This document shows positions 1 to 7,200 of a stretch of 11,909 nucleotides of DNA, piece after piece. Source of the DNA: Actinomycetes bacterium (GTDB taxonomy: Bacteria; Actinomycetota; Thermoleophilia; BMS3ABIN01); assembly GCA_021787775.1 (NCBI GenBank), contig JAJYLK010000013.1, forward strand, positions 1-11,909, given 5' to 3'. The notes under the pieces were generated by a model, which saw only the letters and a list, made by a program, of their open reading frames with translations, searched no databases and had not been told where the DNA came from. The first letter of the stretch is position 1, and every line of letters begins with the position of its first letter. Position numbers and translations under genes: made by a program.

Positions 1-3000
1 CGATCTCGTGTTGGGCAGGCGGGATGCCGGATCGCCGTTGACAAAGGCGTCTTCGACGAGCCCGGCGACGCCGGCCTCAAGCCGGTCCCGCAGGTCCGCC
101 ACCCGCCGCATCTCCGGCAGCCGTTTGACCGCCAGCTCGGCGGCGCGGGCGAAGCCGGCGATGCAGGCCACGTTCTCGGTGCCGGCGCGCAGGCCGCCTT
201 CCTGGCTGCCGCCGTTGATCAGCGGTGCCAGCTCGACGCCCCGGCGCACGAACAGCGCGCCCACTCCCTTCGGCGCGTGGATCTTGTGGCCGGAGACAGA
301 GAGCAGGTCTACGCCGAGCTTCTCGACGTCGACGGGGATCTTTCCCAGCGCCTGCACGGCGTCGCAGTGGAAGAGGATGTCGCGCTCGTGCGCCAGCGCT
401 GCCAGGTCAGCCACCGGCTGGATGACGCCTGTCTCGTTGTTGGCCAGCATCACCGAGACCAGGATGGTGTCGGCGCGGAACGCCTTCAGCAGCTCGGCCG
501 GCGCCACCAGGCCGTCGCGTCCCACAGGCAGGCAGGTCACCGCGAACCCCTGCGCCTCGAGCGCGCGGCAGGACGCCAGGACCGCCGGATGCTCGATAGC
601 GGTGGTGATGACATGGCCGCGGCCGTACAGGCCTTCCTCCTGCCGGCGCGCGGCTGCCGCGAATGCCACGCCCTTGATGGCGGCGTTGTCGGCCTCGGAG
701 CCGCTGCCGGTGAAGACGACGCGGCGGGCGGTCGCGCCGATCGCCTGCGCCACCGAGCGGCGAGCGGCGTCGAGCGCCTCCCGGGCGGTGACGCCGGTAC
801 GGTGGATGCTTGATGGATTGCCATATTTCCGGTCGAGGAAGGGCAGCATCGCCGCCACCGCTTCCGGATCCAGCGGCGTGGTGGCGTTGTGGTCCAGGTA
901 GATGGAGCGTACCGGCGGGCGGCTGATTGTGTCCGCCTGGCCGCCAGTGGCCGGCAGGGCACAACCGTCCGGACCCTCCGCACTCTTGCCGGCGGCTGTG
1001 CCTGCCTTCCCGCGCGCCCTCACCGGCGTTACCTCACAAAGGAGTGATTTATAAACTGGAAAACCGGAGATGGGATCGTACCGCTGAAGGTCAGTGAGGT
1101 CGTTGACGTTGCACCCGCGCCAGGCATCCGGCCCCACCGGGCCGCCGCCGCCCATATTGGCGTCGATAGCGCCCGGGGCGATGTTGGCCGTGACAAAGGC
1201 GCGGAAGCGCGCCCGTCCGCGCGGAGTCGCCACGAACACCTCGTCGCCGTCGGCGATGCCGCGCGCGGCCGCGTCCGCTGGACTGATCGATACCAGTGGC
1301 TCTGGCGCCCGGGCAGCCAGGCCTTCCACGCCGTGGTGCTGCGAGCGGAAGTCGGTGCGCACGCGCGCCCCCGAGTTGAACACCAGCGGGAACTGGCGCG
1401 CCAGTTCGGGACGGGCCAGCGGTCCCTCCTTCGGCTCTGTGTAGACCGGCAGCGGCTCGTAGCCATGCTCCGCCAGCACGCTGGACGCGATCTCGAACTT
1501 GCCAGAGGGCGTCTCGAACCCCGGCCGGCCGTCGGCGCGCAGCAATCCCTTTTCCCATTTCTTGTACTGCATCATCTCGCCGGGCACGCTCACGGCGCCG
1601 CCGGCGGCGCGCACATCGTCGACGGAAAAACCGGAACCGGCGAGCACATGCTCCAGCAGCTCCTCCTCTGACTGCGGATAAAGCTCCCCGTAGCCCAGGC
1701 GCGACGCCAACTCTCCCAGGATGAGCAGGTCGTTGCGCGCCTCGCCCACCGGTTCCATCAGCCGTTCGCGAATGCGGAACATAGAACCATAAGTCATGTA
1801 TGAGGTGTTTTCAAAGCCGGTCGTCGCCGGCAGCACGATGTCGGCGTAGGCGGCGTCGGCGGTCAGCTGACGGTCGATGGTGACCAGGAAGTCGAGGCTT
1901 GCTAGCGTTTGCCGCCAGATCTCAGGCTGCGGCCAGGCGGTGATGATCGAGCCGCCCAGCACGATCAGCGACCTGATGGCATACGGCCGCTGTTCGAGCA
2001 CCGCCTCCGGCAGCGAGATCGCATGCGATTCGCCGCGGTACATGCTATAGACGGGGAAGCGGTCGCGGCCGATGGCTTTTTTCACATCCGGGTTGGCGAT
2101 CAGGCCGTCGCGGCTGATGGGAAAAGCGCTGCCCGGCATGCGGAAGACGCGGCCGCCGGGCACGTCCAGCTGGCCGGCGAGCGCCCAGAGGATCATCGTC
2201 GCCCGGATCGCCTGTACGCCGCTGTCGGAATATTCCAGCCCCGTGTACATCACCGGGCTTGCGCCGCGCGCGGCCGCCAGCCGCCGCGCCAGCCCCCTGA
2301 CTGTCGCCGCCGGCATGCCGGTGATCTCTTCCACCGCCTCCGGCCGGAAATGCTGCGTGTAGCGCGCCAGCTCGTCGAAGCCGACTGTCCACTGGTCGAC
2401 GAACTTCTCGTCGTAAAGGTCCTCCTCGATCAGCACCTGGATCATCCCCAGCGCCAGCGCGCCGTCGGTGCCGGGCCTGACCGGGATCCACTCGGCGCCG
2501 CTCTCGCGCGCGGTGCCGTTGCGCCGCGGGTCGATGACGACGATCTCGGCGCCGCGCTCACGGGCGGCCAGTATCTGTTGATGCGCCAGCGGCGGGCAGT
2601 CGGTGGCGGGGTTCGAGCCCCAGACGACGATCAGCTCCGCCTGCTCCAGGTCGGAGTCCATGTTGATGAGCATCCCGCCCATGGTGACGTGCGGCGCGAT
2701 CATCGCGTAGGCGACGTAGCAGAGGGCGCCGACGCCGAAGGTGTTGGGCGAGCCAAAGGGGAAGAGCACGCTGGAGGCCGACGACACCGCGGTATCTTTC
2801 GGCTGATATACATCGCAGAGCGCCAGATCGAAGCTGCCGCGGCCGGTGTAGACGCCGCAGGCCTCGGGGCCGTGCTCGGCCTTGATCCGCCGGAGCCGGC
2901 CGGCGATCGTCGACATCGCCTCATCCCAGGTGACTGGCTCGAACTCGAAGGTGCCGGGCGGGCCGGTGCGCCGGAGCGGCTGCCGCAGCCGGTGCTTTGA

Positions 3001-3216
3001 GTAGACTATCTCCGGCGCGTGCTCGCCCAGGCGGCAGATCATCCCCAGTGGATGGTCCTCCTGGGCGCGCAGCTTGGTCAGCCGGCCGTCCTGCAGTCCG
3101 GCTGTCACCCAGCAGCCGGCGGGGCAGATGCCGCAGATGGTGTGGACCTCACCGGTCCTGACCGCATCCTGCGCGCGGGCAAGAGCGGCTTCGGACGTTA
3201 TCCGTTTATCGGGCAA
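1..3216 (-). CDS. Molybdopterin oxidoreductase fused in frame to a NifS/IscS-type cysteine desulfurase (3' end outside window)
   Basis: Seen: reading the minus strand codon by codon, there is no stop from the TAG at 3280-3282 to position 1, so 1072 residues lie in the window. The TTG at 3216 is chosen as start: GGGAG sits 7 nt upstream, and the first in-frame ATG (2916) would remove the Fe-S motif. Residues 1-729 are a bis-MGD oxidoreductase: 4Fe-4S ligands C28, C31, C35 and C61; FGSPNTFG followed by C166 as probable Mo ligand; GSNPATD; and a C-terminal MopB domain ending DPISGFPVYKSLLCEV. Residues 730-769 form a Gly/Ala/Pro-rich linker. From 770 on it is a class V aminotransferase: YLDHNATTP at 773, NNETG, HCDAVQ, SVSGHK with PLP lysine K978, and an RAGTEN motif. 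About 80-100 residues, including the catalytic cysteine loop, lie beyond the edge. No signal peptide is visible, so it is probably cytoplasmic. Known: cysteine desulfurases supply the sulfur (through FdhD for formate dehydrogenase) that activates Mo centres. Inferred: the desulfurase serves the fused Mo enzyme. The oxidation substrate is unknown; the cysteine ligand recalls the PsrA/acetylene hydratase groups. Confidence 0.85.
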   Translation of the reverse strand, partial: MPDKRITSEAALARAQDAVRTGEVHTICGICPAGCWVTAGLQDGRLTKLRAQEDHPLGMICRLGEHAPEIVYSKHRLRQPLRRTGPPGTFEFEPVTWDEAMSTIAGRLRRIKAEHGPEACGVYTGRGSFDLALCDVYQPKDTAVSSASSVLFPFGSPNTFGVGALCYVAYAMIAPHVTMGGMLINMDSDLEQAELIVVWGSNPATDCPPLAHQQILAARERGAEIVVIDPRRNGTARESGAEWIPVRPGTDGALALGMIQVLIEEDLYDEKFVDQWTVGFDELARYTQHFRPEAVEEITGMPAATVRGLARRLAAARGASPVMYTGLEYSDSGVQAIRATMILWALAGQLDVPGGRVFRMPGSAFPISRDGLIANPDVKKAIGRDRFPVYSMYRGESHAISLPEAVLEQRPYAIRSLIVLGGSIITAWPQPEIWRQTLASLDFLVTIDRQLTADAAYADIVLPATTGFENTSYMTYGSMFRIRERLMEPVGEARNDLLILGELASRLGYGELYPQSEEELLEHVLAGSGFSVDDVRAAGGAVSVPGEMMQYKKWEKGLLRADGRPGFETPSGKFEIASSVLAEHGYEPLPVYTEPKEGPLARPELARQFPLVFNSGARVRTDFRSQHHGVEGLAARAPEPLVSISPADAAARGIADGDEVFVATPRGRARFRAFVTANIAPGAIDANMGGGGPVGPDAWRGCNVNDLTDLQRYDPISGFPVYKSLLCEVTPVRARGKAGTAAGKSAEGPDGCALPATGGQADTISRPPVRSIYLDHNATTPLDPEAVAAMLPFLDRKYGNPSSIHRTGVTAREALDAARRSVAQAIGATARRVVFTGSGSEADNAAIKGVAFAAAARRQEEGLYGRGHVITTAIEHPAVLASCRALEAQGFAVTCLPVGRDGLVAPAELLKAFRADTILVSVMLANNETGVIQPVADLAALAHERDILFHCDAVQALGKIPVDVEKLGVDLLSVSGHKIHAPKGVGALFVRRGVELAPLINGGSQEGGLRAGTENVACIAGFARAAELAVKRLPEMRRVADLRDRLEAGVAGLVEDAFVNGDPASRLPNTRS
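1021..1035 (-). promoter_or_regulatory. Possible internal ribosome binding site and GTG start for the desulfurase domain
   Basis: On the minus strand, GAGGT (plus positions 1031-1035) lies 7 nt before an in-frame GTG at 1023-1021, exactly where the oxidoreductase domain ends and the linker begins. It could give a free desulfurase in addition to the fusion, or be a relic of two formerly separate genes. The same GAGGTAA stretch holds a TAA one base out of frame. This is a sequence match only; no expression evidence is available. Confidence 0.4.
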
Positions 3217-3281
3217 TTTGATACTCCCGTGGTGGGAACGCAAGTGACTTGAGACGGCGCTCGCCAGAGGCGATTTCCCCT

Positions 3282-3310
3282 ATTTATTACCGGTGGTCGG
3301 CGATTTGTAA
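3282..3310 (-). promoter_or_regulatory. Candidate promoter for the oxidoreductase-desulfurase gene
   Basis: On the minus strand, TTACAA (plus 3310-3305) and ATAAAT (plus 3287-3282) are separated by 17 nt, about 65 nt upstream of the TTG start. Both boxes match the sigma-70 consensus imperfectly. The placement in an AT-rich gap between divergent genes supports the call. Confidence 0.35.
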
Positions 3311-3311
3311 C

Positions 3312-3341
3312 TTGGTTTTAAAAAATGGGAAAAAATGTTAT
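3312..3341 (+). promoter_or_regulatory. Candidate promoter for the small hypothetical gene
   Basis: TTGGTT (3312-3317) and TGTTAT (3336-3341) are separated by 18 nt in an A-rich stretch about 110 nt upstream of the small gene. It overlaps the candidate minus-strand promoter region by only a few bases, giving a divergent arrangement. Confidence 0.35.
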
Positions 3342-3450
3342 CGATAGAACGGAAGAAAATCAAGCAGTATGATTTTGAATCATCCTCCCGTTGGTCTGTT
3401 GGAGAAATGTTGCTATTTACAAGGCCGCTGCGCCATGAAATAACTGGAGG

Positions 3451-3840
3451 ATGAAGAAAGGAACAATCGCGCTGATAGCGGCATTTTTAGCAGGGACTTT
3501 AGCCCTGACGCTTTTTTTAATTCACAATGCAGACAGAGCCGCTAGCGATCCACAGACCAGGGAGCAACTGGAACAAATCGTCCATGATGCTTTTCAAGCG
3601 GAGAGAGATGCATTGCTATACGAGAATCGAGGCCGTAGTCAGGAATTAAAGGATAACCTTGGCAAATATTTCAGTACTGCCTCCGGCGAATTACAAAAAA
3701 GACAACACACCATAGACGTGGAAATACAATCGGCCCCAGCTGGCGTGGGCAGATCCGATAGCACGATCACAAAGATGGATTATAAGGGAATTTTCGTCCA
3801 GGGCGATATCGCTCAGGCATCGGAGAAAACGTCATCCTGA
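3451..3840 (+). CDS. Small membrane-anchored or exported hypothetical protein, probably frameshifted near its 3' end
   Basis: I do not recognise this family. The 129-residue product starts MKKGTIALIAAF, a lysine pair followed by a hydrophobic segment up to about residue 24, so it is likely a signal anchor or signal peptide. A charged, helix-prone region follows (about 35-75, Gln/Glu/Arg-rich), then a segment that looks beta-rich. GGAGG directly abuts the ATG at 3451, which is unusually tight for a ribosome binding site, but the N-terminus is convincing. The frame ends with TSS-stop. One base missing from the AAAA at 3826-3829 would explain this: the neighbouring frame continues smoothly as EKNVILIGAKNL and so on to a stop at 3947, giving a 165-residue protein. 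Codon use and base composition are clearly AT-richer than in the flanking genes, which hints at separate acquisition. It may be an intact short gene, a decaying gene or a sequencing error. Confidence 0.55.
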   Translation: MKKGTIALIAAFLAGTLALTLFLIHNADRAASDPQTREQLEQIVHDAFQAERDALLYENRGRSQELKDNLGKYFSTASGELQKRQHTIDVEIQSAPAGVGRSDSTITKMDYKGIFVQGDIAQASEKTSS

Positions 3841-3947
3841 TTGGTGCCAAGAATCTGTCATGGAGCTATAATGAGCAGATCGGGCGAGAGCCGAATGAAT
3901 GTCAGTTACACTTCGCGGATGTCTTCCATCCCCGTTTTTCCTCCTGA
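3828..3947 (+). other. Out-of-frame continuation of the small hypothetical gene
   Basis: This frame is open for 39 codons after a single-base slip in the AAAA run and reads NVILIGAKNLSWSYNEQIG and on to HPRFSS-stop. It has no start codon or ribosome binding site of its own, and it opens only after a TAA at 3783. The protein-like composition suggests it is the true C-terminus of the gene beginning at 3451. Confidence 0.45.
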
Positions 3948-3988
3948 TTCTGATGCTCGCACTTTCGCGTTTTTAACCTTTGCAATAC

Positions 3989-4017
3989 TTGCCAAACATG
4001 CTTCATTCATGTATATT
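3989..4017 (+). promoter_or_regulatory. Sigma-70-type promoter of the riboswitch-formate dehydrogenase transcript
   Basis: TTGCCA (3989-3994) and TATATT (4012-4017) are separated by 17 nt, a near-consensus pair. The expected start near 4024 would place transcription about 10 nt before the first helix of the ZTP aptamer. The remainder of 3948-4033 holds no gene that I can support. Confidence 0.7.
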
Positions 4018-4033
4018 TTCAATCTCTCAAGCT

Positions 4034-4147
4034 GAAACGCGACTGGCGTTCAGGTGGATAACCACCGGGGAGCGTTTCGGCGCCTGAGGCCTGTCCCGGA
4101 ATCGGGACCGCTCCGGGCGCGAGCTTAAATCGGTCGAGCGCCTGGGC
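4034..4147 (+). promoter_or_regulatory. ZTP (pfl-motif) riboswitch aptamer upstream of the formate dehydrogenase
   Basis: Seen: P1 pairs GAAACGC (4034-4040) with GCGTTTC (4072-4078). The conserved GACTGGCG follows P1, then P2 GGTGG-ATAA-CCACC, then GGGGA. The conserved 3' element CGCCTGGGC lies at 4139-4147, and GGCG (4045-4048) can pair with CGCC (4139-4142) as the pseudoknot. A long variable insertion between the two subdomains folds as a hairpin whose tip is GTCCCG-GAAT-CGGGAC (4093-4108). Known: this class binds ZTP/ZMP (AICAR phosphates), which build up when 10-formyl-tetrahydrofolate is short, and controls purine and folate one-carbon genes. Inferred: ligand binding holds the CGCCTGGGC strand and blocks the overlapping terminator, so it acts as an ON switch for the downstream enzyme. 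Confidence 0.88.
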
Positions 4148-4182
4148 CATCCAAGATGTTGATTTGGAGCGCCCGGGTTTTT
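4141..4182 (+). terminator. Intrinsic terminator forming the riboswitch expression platform
   Basis: CCTGGGC (4141-4147) pairs with GCCCGGG (4171-4177), continued after a 2x2 internal loop by TCCAA/TTGGA, and followed by TTTTTC (4178-4183). The 5' arm is the conserved 3' strand of the ZTP aptamer, so the folded aptamer and the terminator are mutually exclusive. A second CCCGGG at 4188-4193 could also pair with 4172-4177 as an alternative fold. Confidence 0.8.
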
Positions 4183-4217
4183 CATTTCCCGGGTCATCAT
4201 TACCTTGAAAGGGCAAG

Positions 4218-7200
4218 ATGGCCAGACAGCCTGTTTACCATCCGCTGCATCCCGATAACGAACCTCAGGTCAGCCTGTTCCTCGACGGCCGGCATCTGCA
4301 GGTTCATCAAGGCATGACCATTCTGCAGGCCGCCAGGGCCAACGGCATCGAGATTCCGGCGCTGTGCGACAATCCCAAGCTGATCCCGGCCGGCCGCTGC
4401 GGGCTGTGCGCGGTCGAGGTCGTCGGCGACGGCATCGTCCACGCCTGCCAGACGCCGGTCGCCGAGGGGATGGAGGTCATCAGCGAGAATCCCGAGATCG
4501 CCGACAGCCGCCGCCGGCGGCTGAACGAGTTCCTCGCCAATCACAACGCTTACTGCGAGCCGCCGTGCCATAACGCCTGCCCGGCGCGCATCGACATCCC
4601 CAGCTACCTGGGCGCCATCGCCCGCGGCGATGACATCGAGGCGATCCGCATCGTCAAGCAGCGGCTGCCGCTGCCGCGGATCATCGGCCGCGTCTGCCCC
4701 CGTCCCTGCGAGAGCGCCTGCCGGCGCACCCAGGTGGACGGCCAGCCGGTGGCCATCTGCCAGCTGAAGCGCTTCGCCGGCGACCGCGCCGCAGAAGCAG
4801 CCGGATCGGCCGCGGAGGCCGTGGCGGCCGCCGAGCAGGTTGAGACCGAAGTGATGGCCCAGCTTCAGGCGCCGCCCACCGGCAAGCGGGTGGCGGTGAT
4901 CGGCAGCGGTCCGTCGGGGCTGTCGGCCGCCTACTACCTGGCACTGGACGGGCACCAGGTGGCCATCTTTGAAGCCGGCTCTGAGCCGGGTGGCATGATG
5001 CGCACAGGCATCCCGCCCTACCGCCTCCCCCGGGATGTCATCGACGCAGAGGTGGCCGACATCCTCAAGCTGGGGGTGGAGCTGAAGCTCAACACCCGCC
5101 TGGGCACGGACATCACCATCGAGAGCCTGGAAGCGGACGGCTTCGACTCCATATATCTGGCCGTAGGCGCCCAGCGCGGTTCGCTGGGAGGGCTGCCAGG
5201 AGTCGGCGAAAGCGCCGGAGCAGACGAAGGGATCTACTCCGCGGTCGATTTCCTCAGGCAGAGCAACGCCGGCGAATGGGATATCCCCCTCGGGCGCACG
5301 GTCGTCGTCGGCGGCGGCTTTACCGCCATGGACGCCTGCCGCTCCGCCGTCAGGCTGGGCGCCGGCGAGGTGACGGTCGTCTACCGCCGTTCGCGTGAGG
5401 AGATGCCGGCCACCAGCGACGAGGTGGAGGCCGCCGGGCAGGAGGGCGTGACGCTGTCACTTTTAAGCGCGCCGGTAAATGTCATCCGCGAGGGCGGCCG
5501 GGTCACGGGCGTGGTCTGCCAGAAGGTGGAGCTGGGCGAGCCGGATGAGAGCGGCCGCCGCTCGCCGCGTCCGGTCGAGGGCTCTGAGTTCACGGTGCCC
5601 GCGGACACGATCATCCTTGCTATCGGCCAGGAGATCGACACCGCCGGGCTGGACGGCCTGGTGGAGCTGGACAGCCGCGGCCGCGTCACCGGCAACCAGC
5701 TGACACTGGCCACCAGCCGTCCGGGGGTCTTCGCCGGCGGCGACTGCCAGACCGGTCCGGCTACCGTGGTGGAGGGTATTGCCGCCGGCCGCCGCGCCGC
5801 GGTTGCCATCGGCGCCTATGTGGCGGGCGAGAGCCCGGCGGAAGCATGCAGCGCGCCGGCCGCCAGCCTCAAGAAACGCCATCCGCGGCTGTTCGAGATC
5901 GGCGCCAGGCCCAAATCGGACGCTGCCCGGCACGCGATGCCGGAGCTGACCCCGGCCGAGCGCGGCGGTTTCGAGGAGATCGAGCTCGGCTTCGCCGAGA
6001 ATGCCGCCCGGGCGGAAGCGGCCCGCTGCCTGCAGTGCACCTGCCGCGCGGCATCGGCCTGCGAGCTGCAGCGGCTGTCGATCCGCTACGGCGCCGGCAC
6101 GACGGAATTCCGCGAGCAGGAAGGGCAGATGGAGGGCCTGGACGGCGCCCCCATCCTCGAGCTGGACCGCAAGCGCTGCATCAAGTGCCACAAATGCATC
6201 CGCGAATGCGACGAGGTGGTACAGTACCACGTCTATACCGTGGGCGAAAACGAGTATCCGGCCCTGCGCGCCGGCACTTATAAAGATTCCGGCTGCGTCT
6301 CCTGCGGCTCCTGCATCGAGATCTGCCCCACCGGCGCGCTGGTGGACTCGCAGCTGAAGGGCATCCATGAATGGGAAGTGGAGAAGGTCAGGACCACGTG
6401 CCCGCTTTGCGGCGTCGGCTGCAACTTCGACCTCAATGTCAGGGATGGCCGCGTACTGGGCGTTTCGTCGGCGCCGGACGCGCCCGTCAACGGCCCGGCG
6501 CTGTGCGTCAAGGGCCGCTACCATTTCGACATGATCCACAGCCCCGAGCGGTTGACCACGCCACTGATCAAGGATAACGGCGCCTTCCGCGAGGCTACCT
6601 GGGACGAGGCGCTCGACCTGGTGGCTGCCCGCTTCGGCGAGATCCGCGGCAGTCATGGCAACGACGCCCTCGCGGCTCTGAGCTCCGCGCGCTGCACCAA
6701 CGAAGAAAACTGGTTGATGCAGAAGTTCGCCAGGGTGGTGATGGGCACCAACAACGTTGATCATTGTGCCCGCACCTGACACGCTCCCACGGTGGCCGGT
6801 CTGGCCATCTCGTTCGGGAGCGGCGCGATGACGAACTCCATCAGCGAAGTCGGTTTTTATGACGCGCTGCTGATAATCGGTTCCAACGCCACCGAGGCGC
6901 ACCCGATCATCGGCAACAAGATGAAACGGGCCGCCTGCCGCGGCGCGCGGGTGATCGTCGCCGATCCCCGGCAGATCGAGCTGGCGGATTACGCCGAGCT
7001 GTGGCTGCGGCTCAGGCCCGGCACCGACGCCGCCCTGGTCAACGGCCTGATCAACATCATCGTCAGCGAAGGCTGGCACGACCGCGATTTCATCGAGCAG
7101 CGCTGCGAGGGTTTTGACAAGATGTGGGAAGTTGTCAAGAACTATCCGCCGGCGCTGGTGAGCGGCATCACCGGCGTGCCTGAGGACCAGCTTTATGCCG

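Noticed and set aside
8..901. A 297-codon plus-strand open frame at the left edge
   Set aside because: The opposite strand encodes clear cysteine desulfurase motifs here; the plus-strand product is Ser/Arg/Ala-rich with no domain.
1909..3000. A 363-codon plus-strand open frame
   Set aside because: It lies antisense to the oxidoreductase domain with its conserved motifs; its Arg/Ala/Asp/His-rich composition is that of a shadow frame.
3841..4035. A 64-codon plus-strand frame after the small hypothetical gene
   Set aside because: It has no convincing ribosome binding site, overlaps the better continuation frame ending at 3947, and runs through the promoter of the riboswitch transcript.
6777..6779. 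TGA read as a premature stop, splitting the formate dehydrogenase into two genes or a pseudogene
   Set aside because: It falls at the catalytic residue, in the expected sequence context and with a matching SECIS hairpin, and the frame continues intact to the normal C-terminus.
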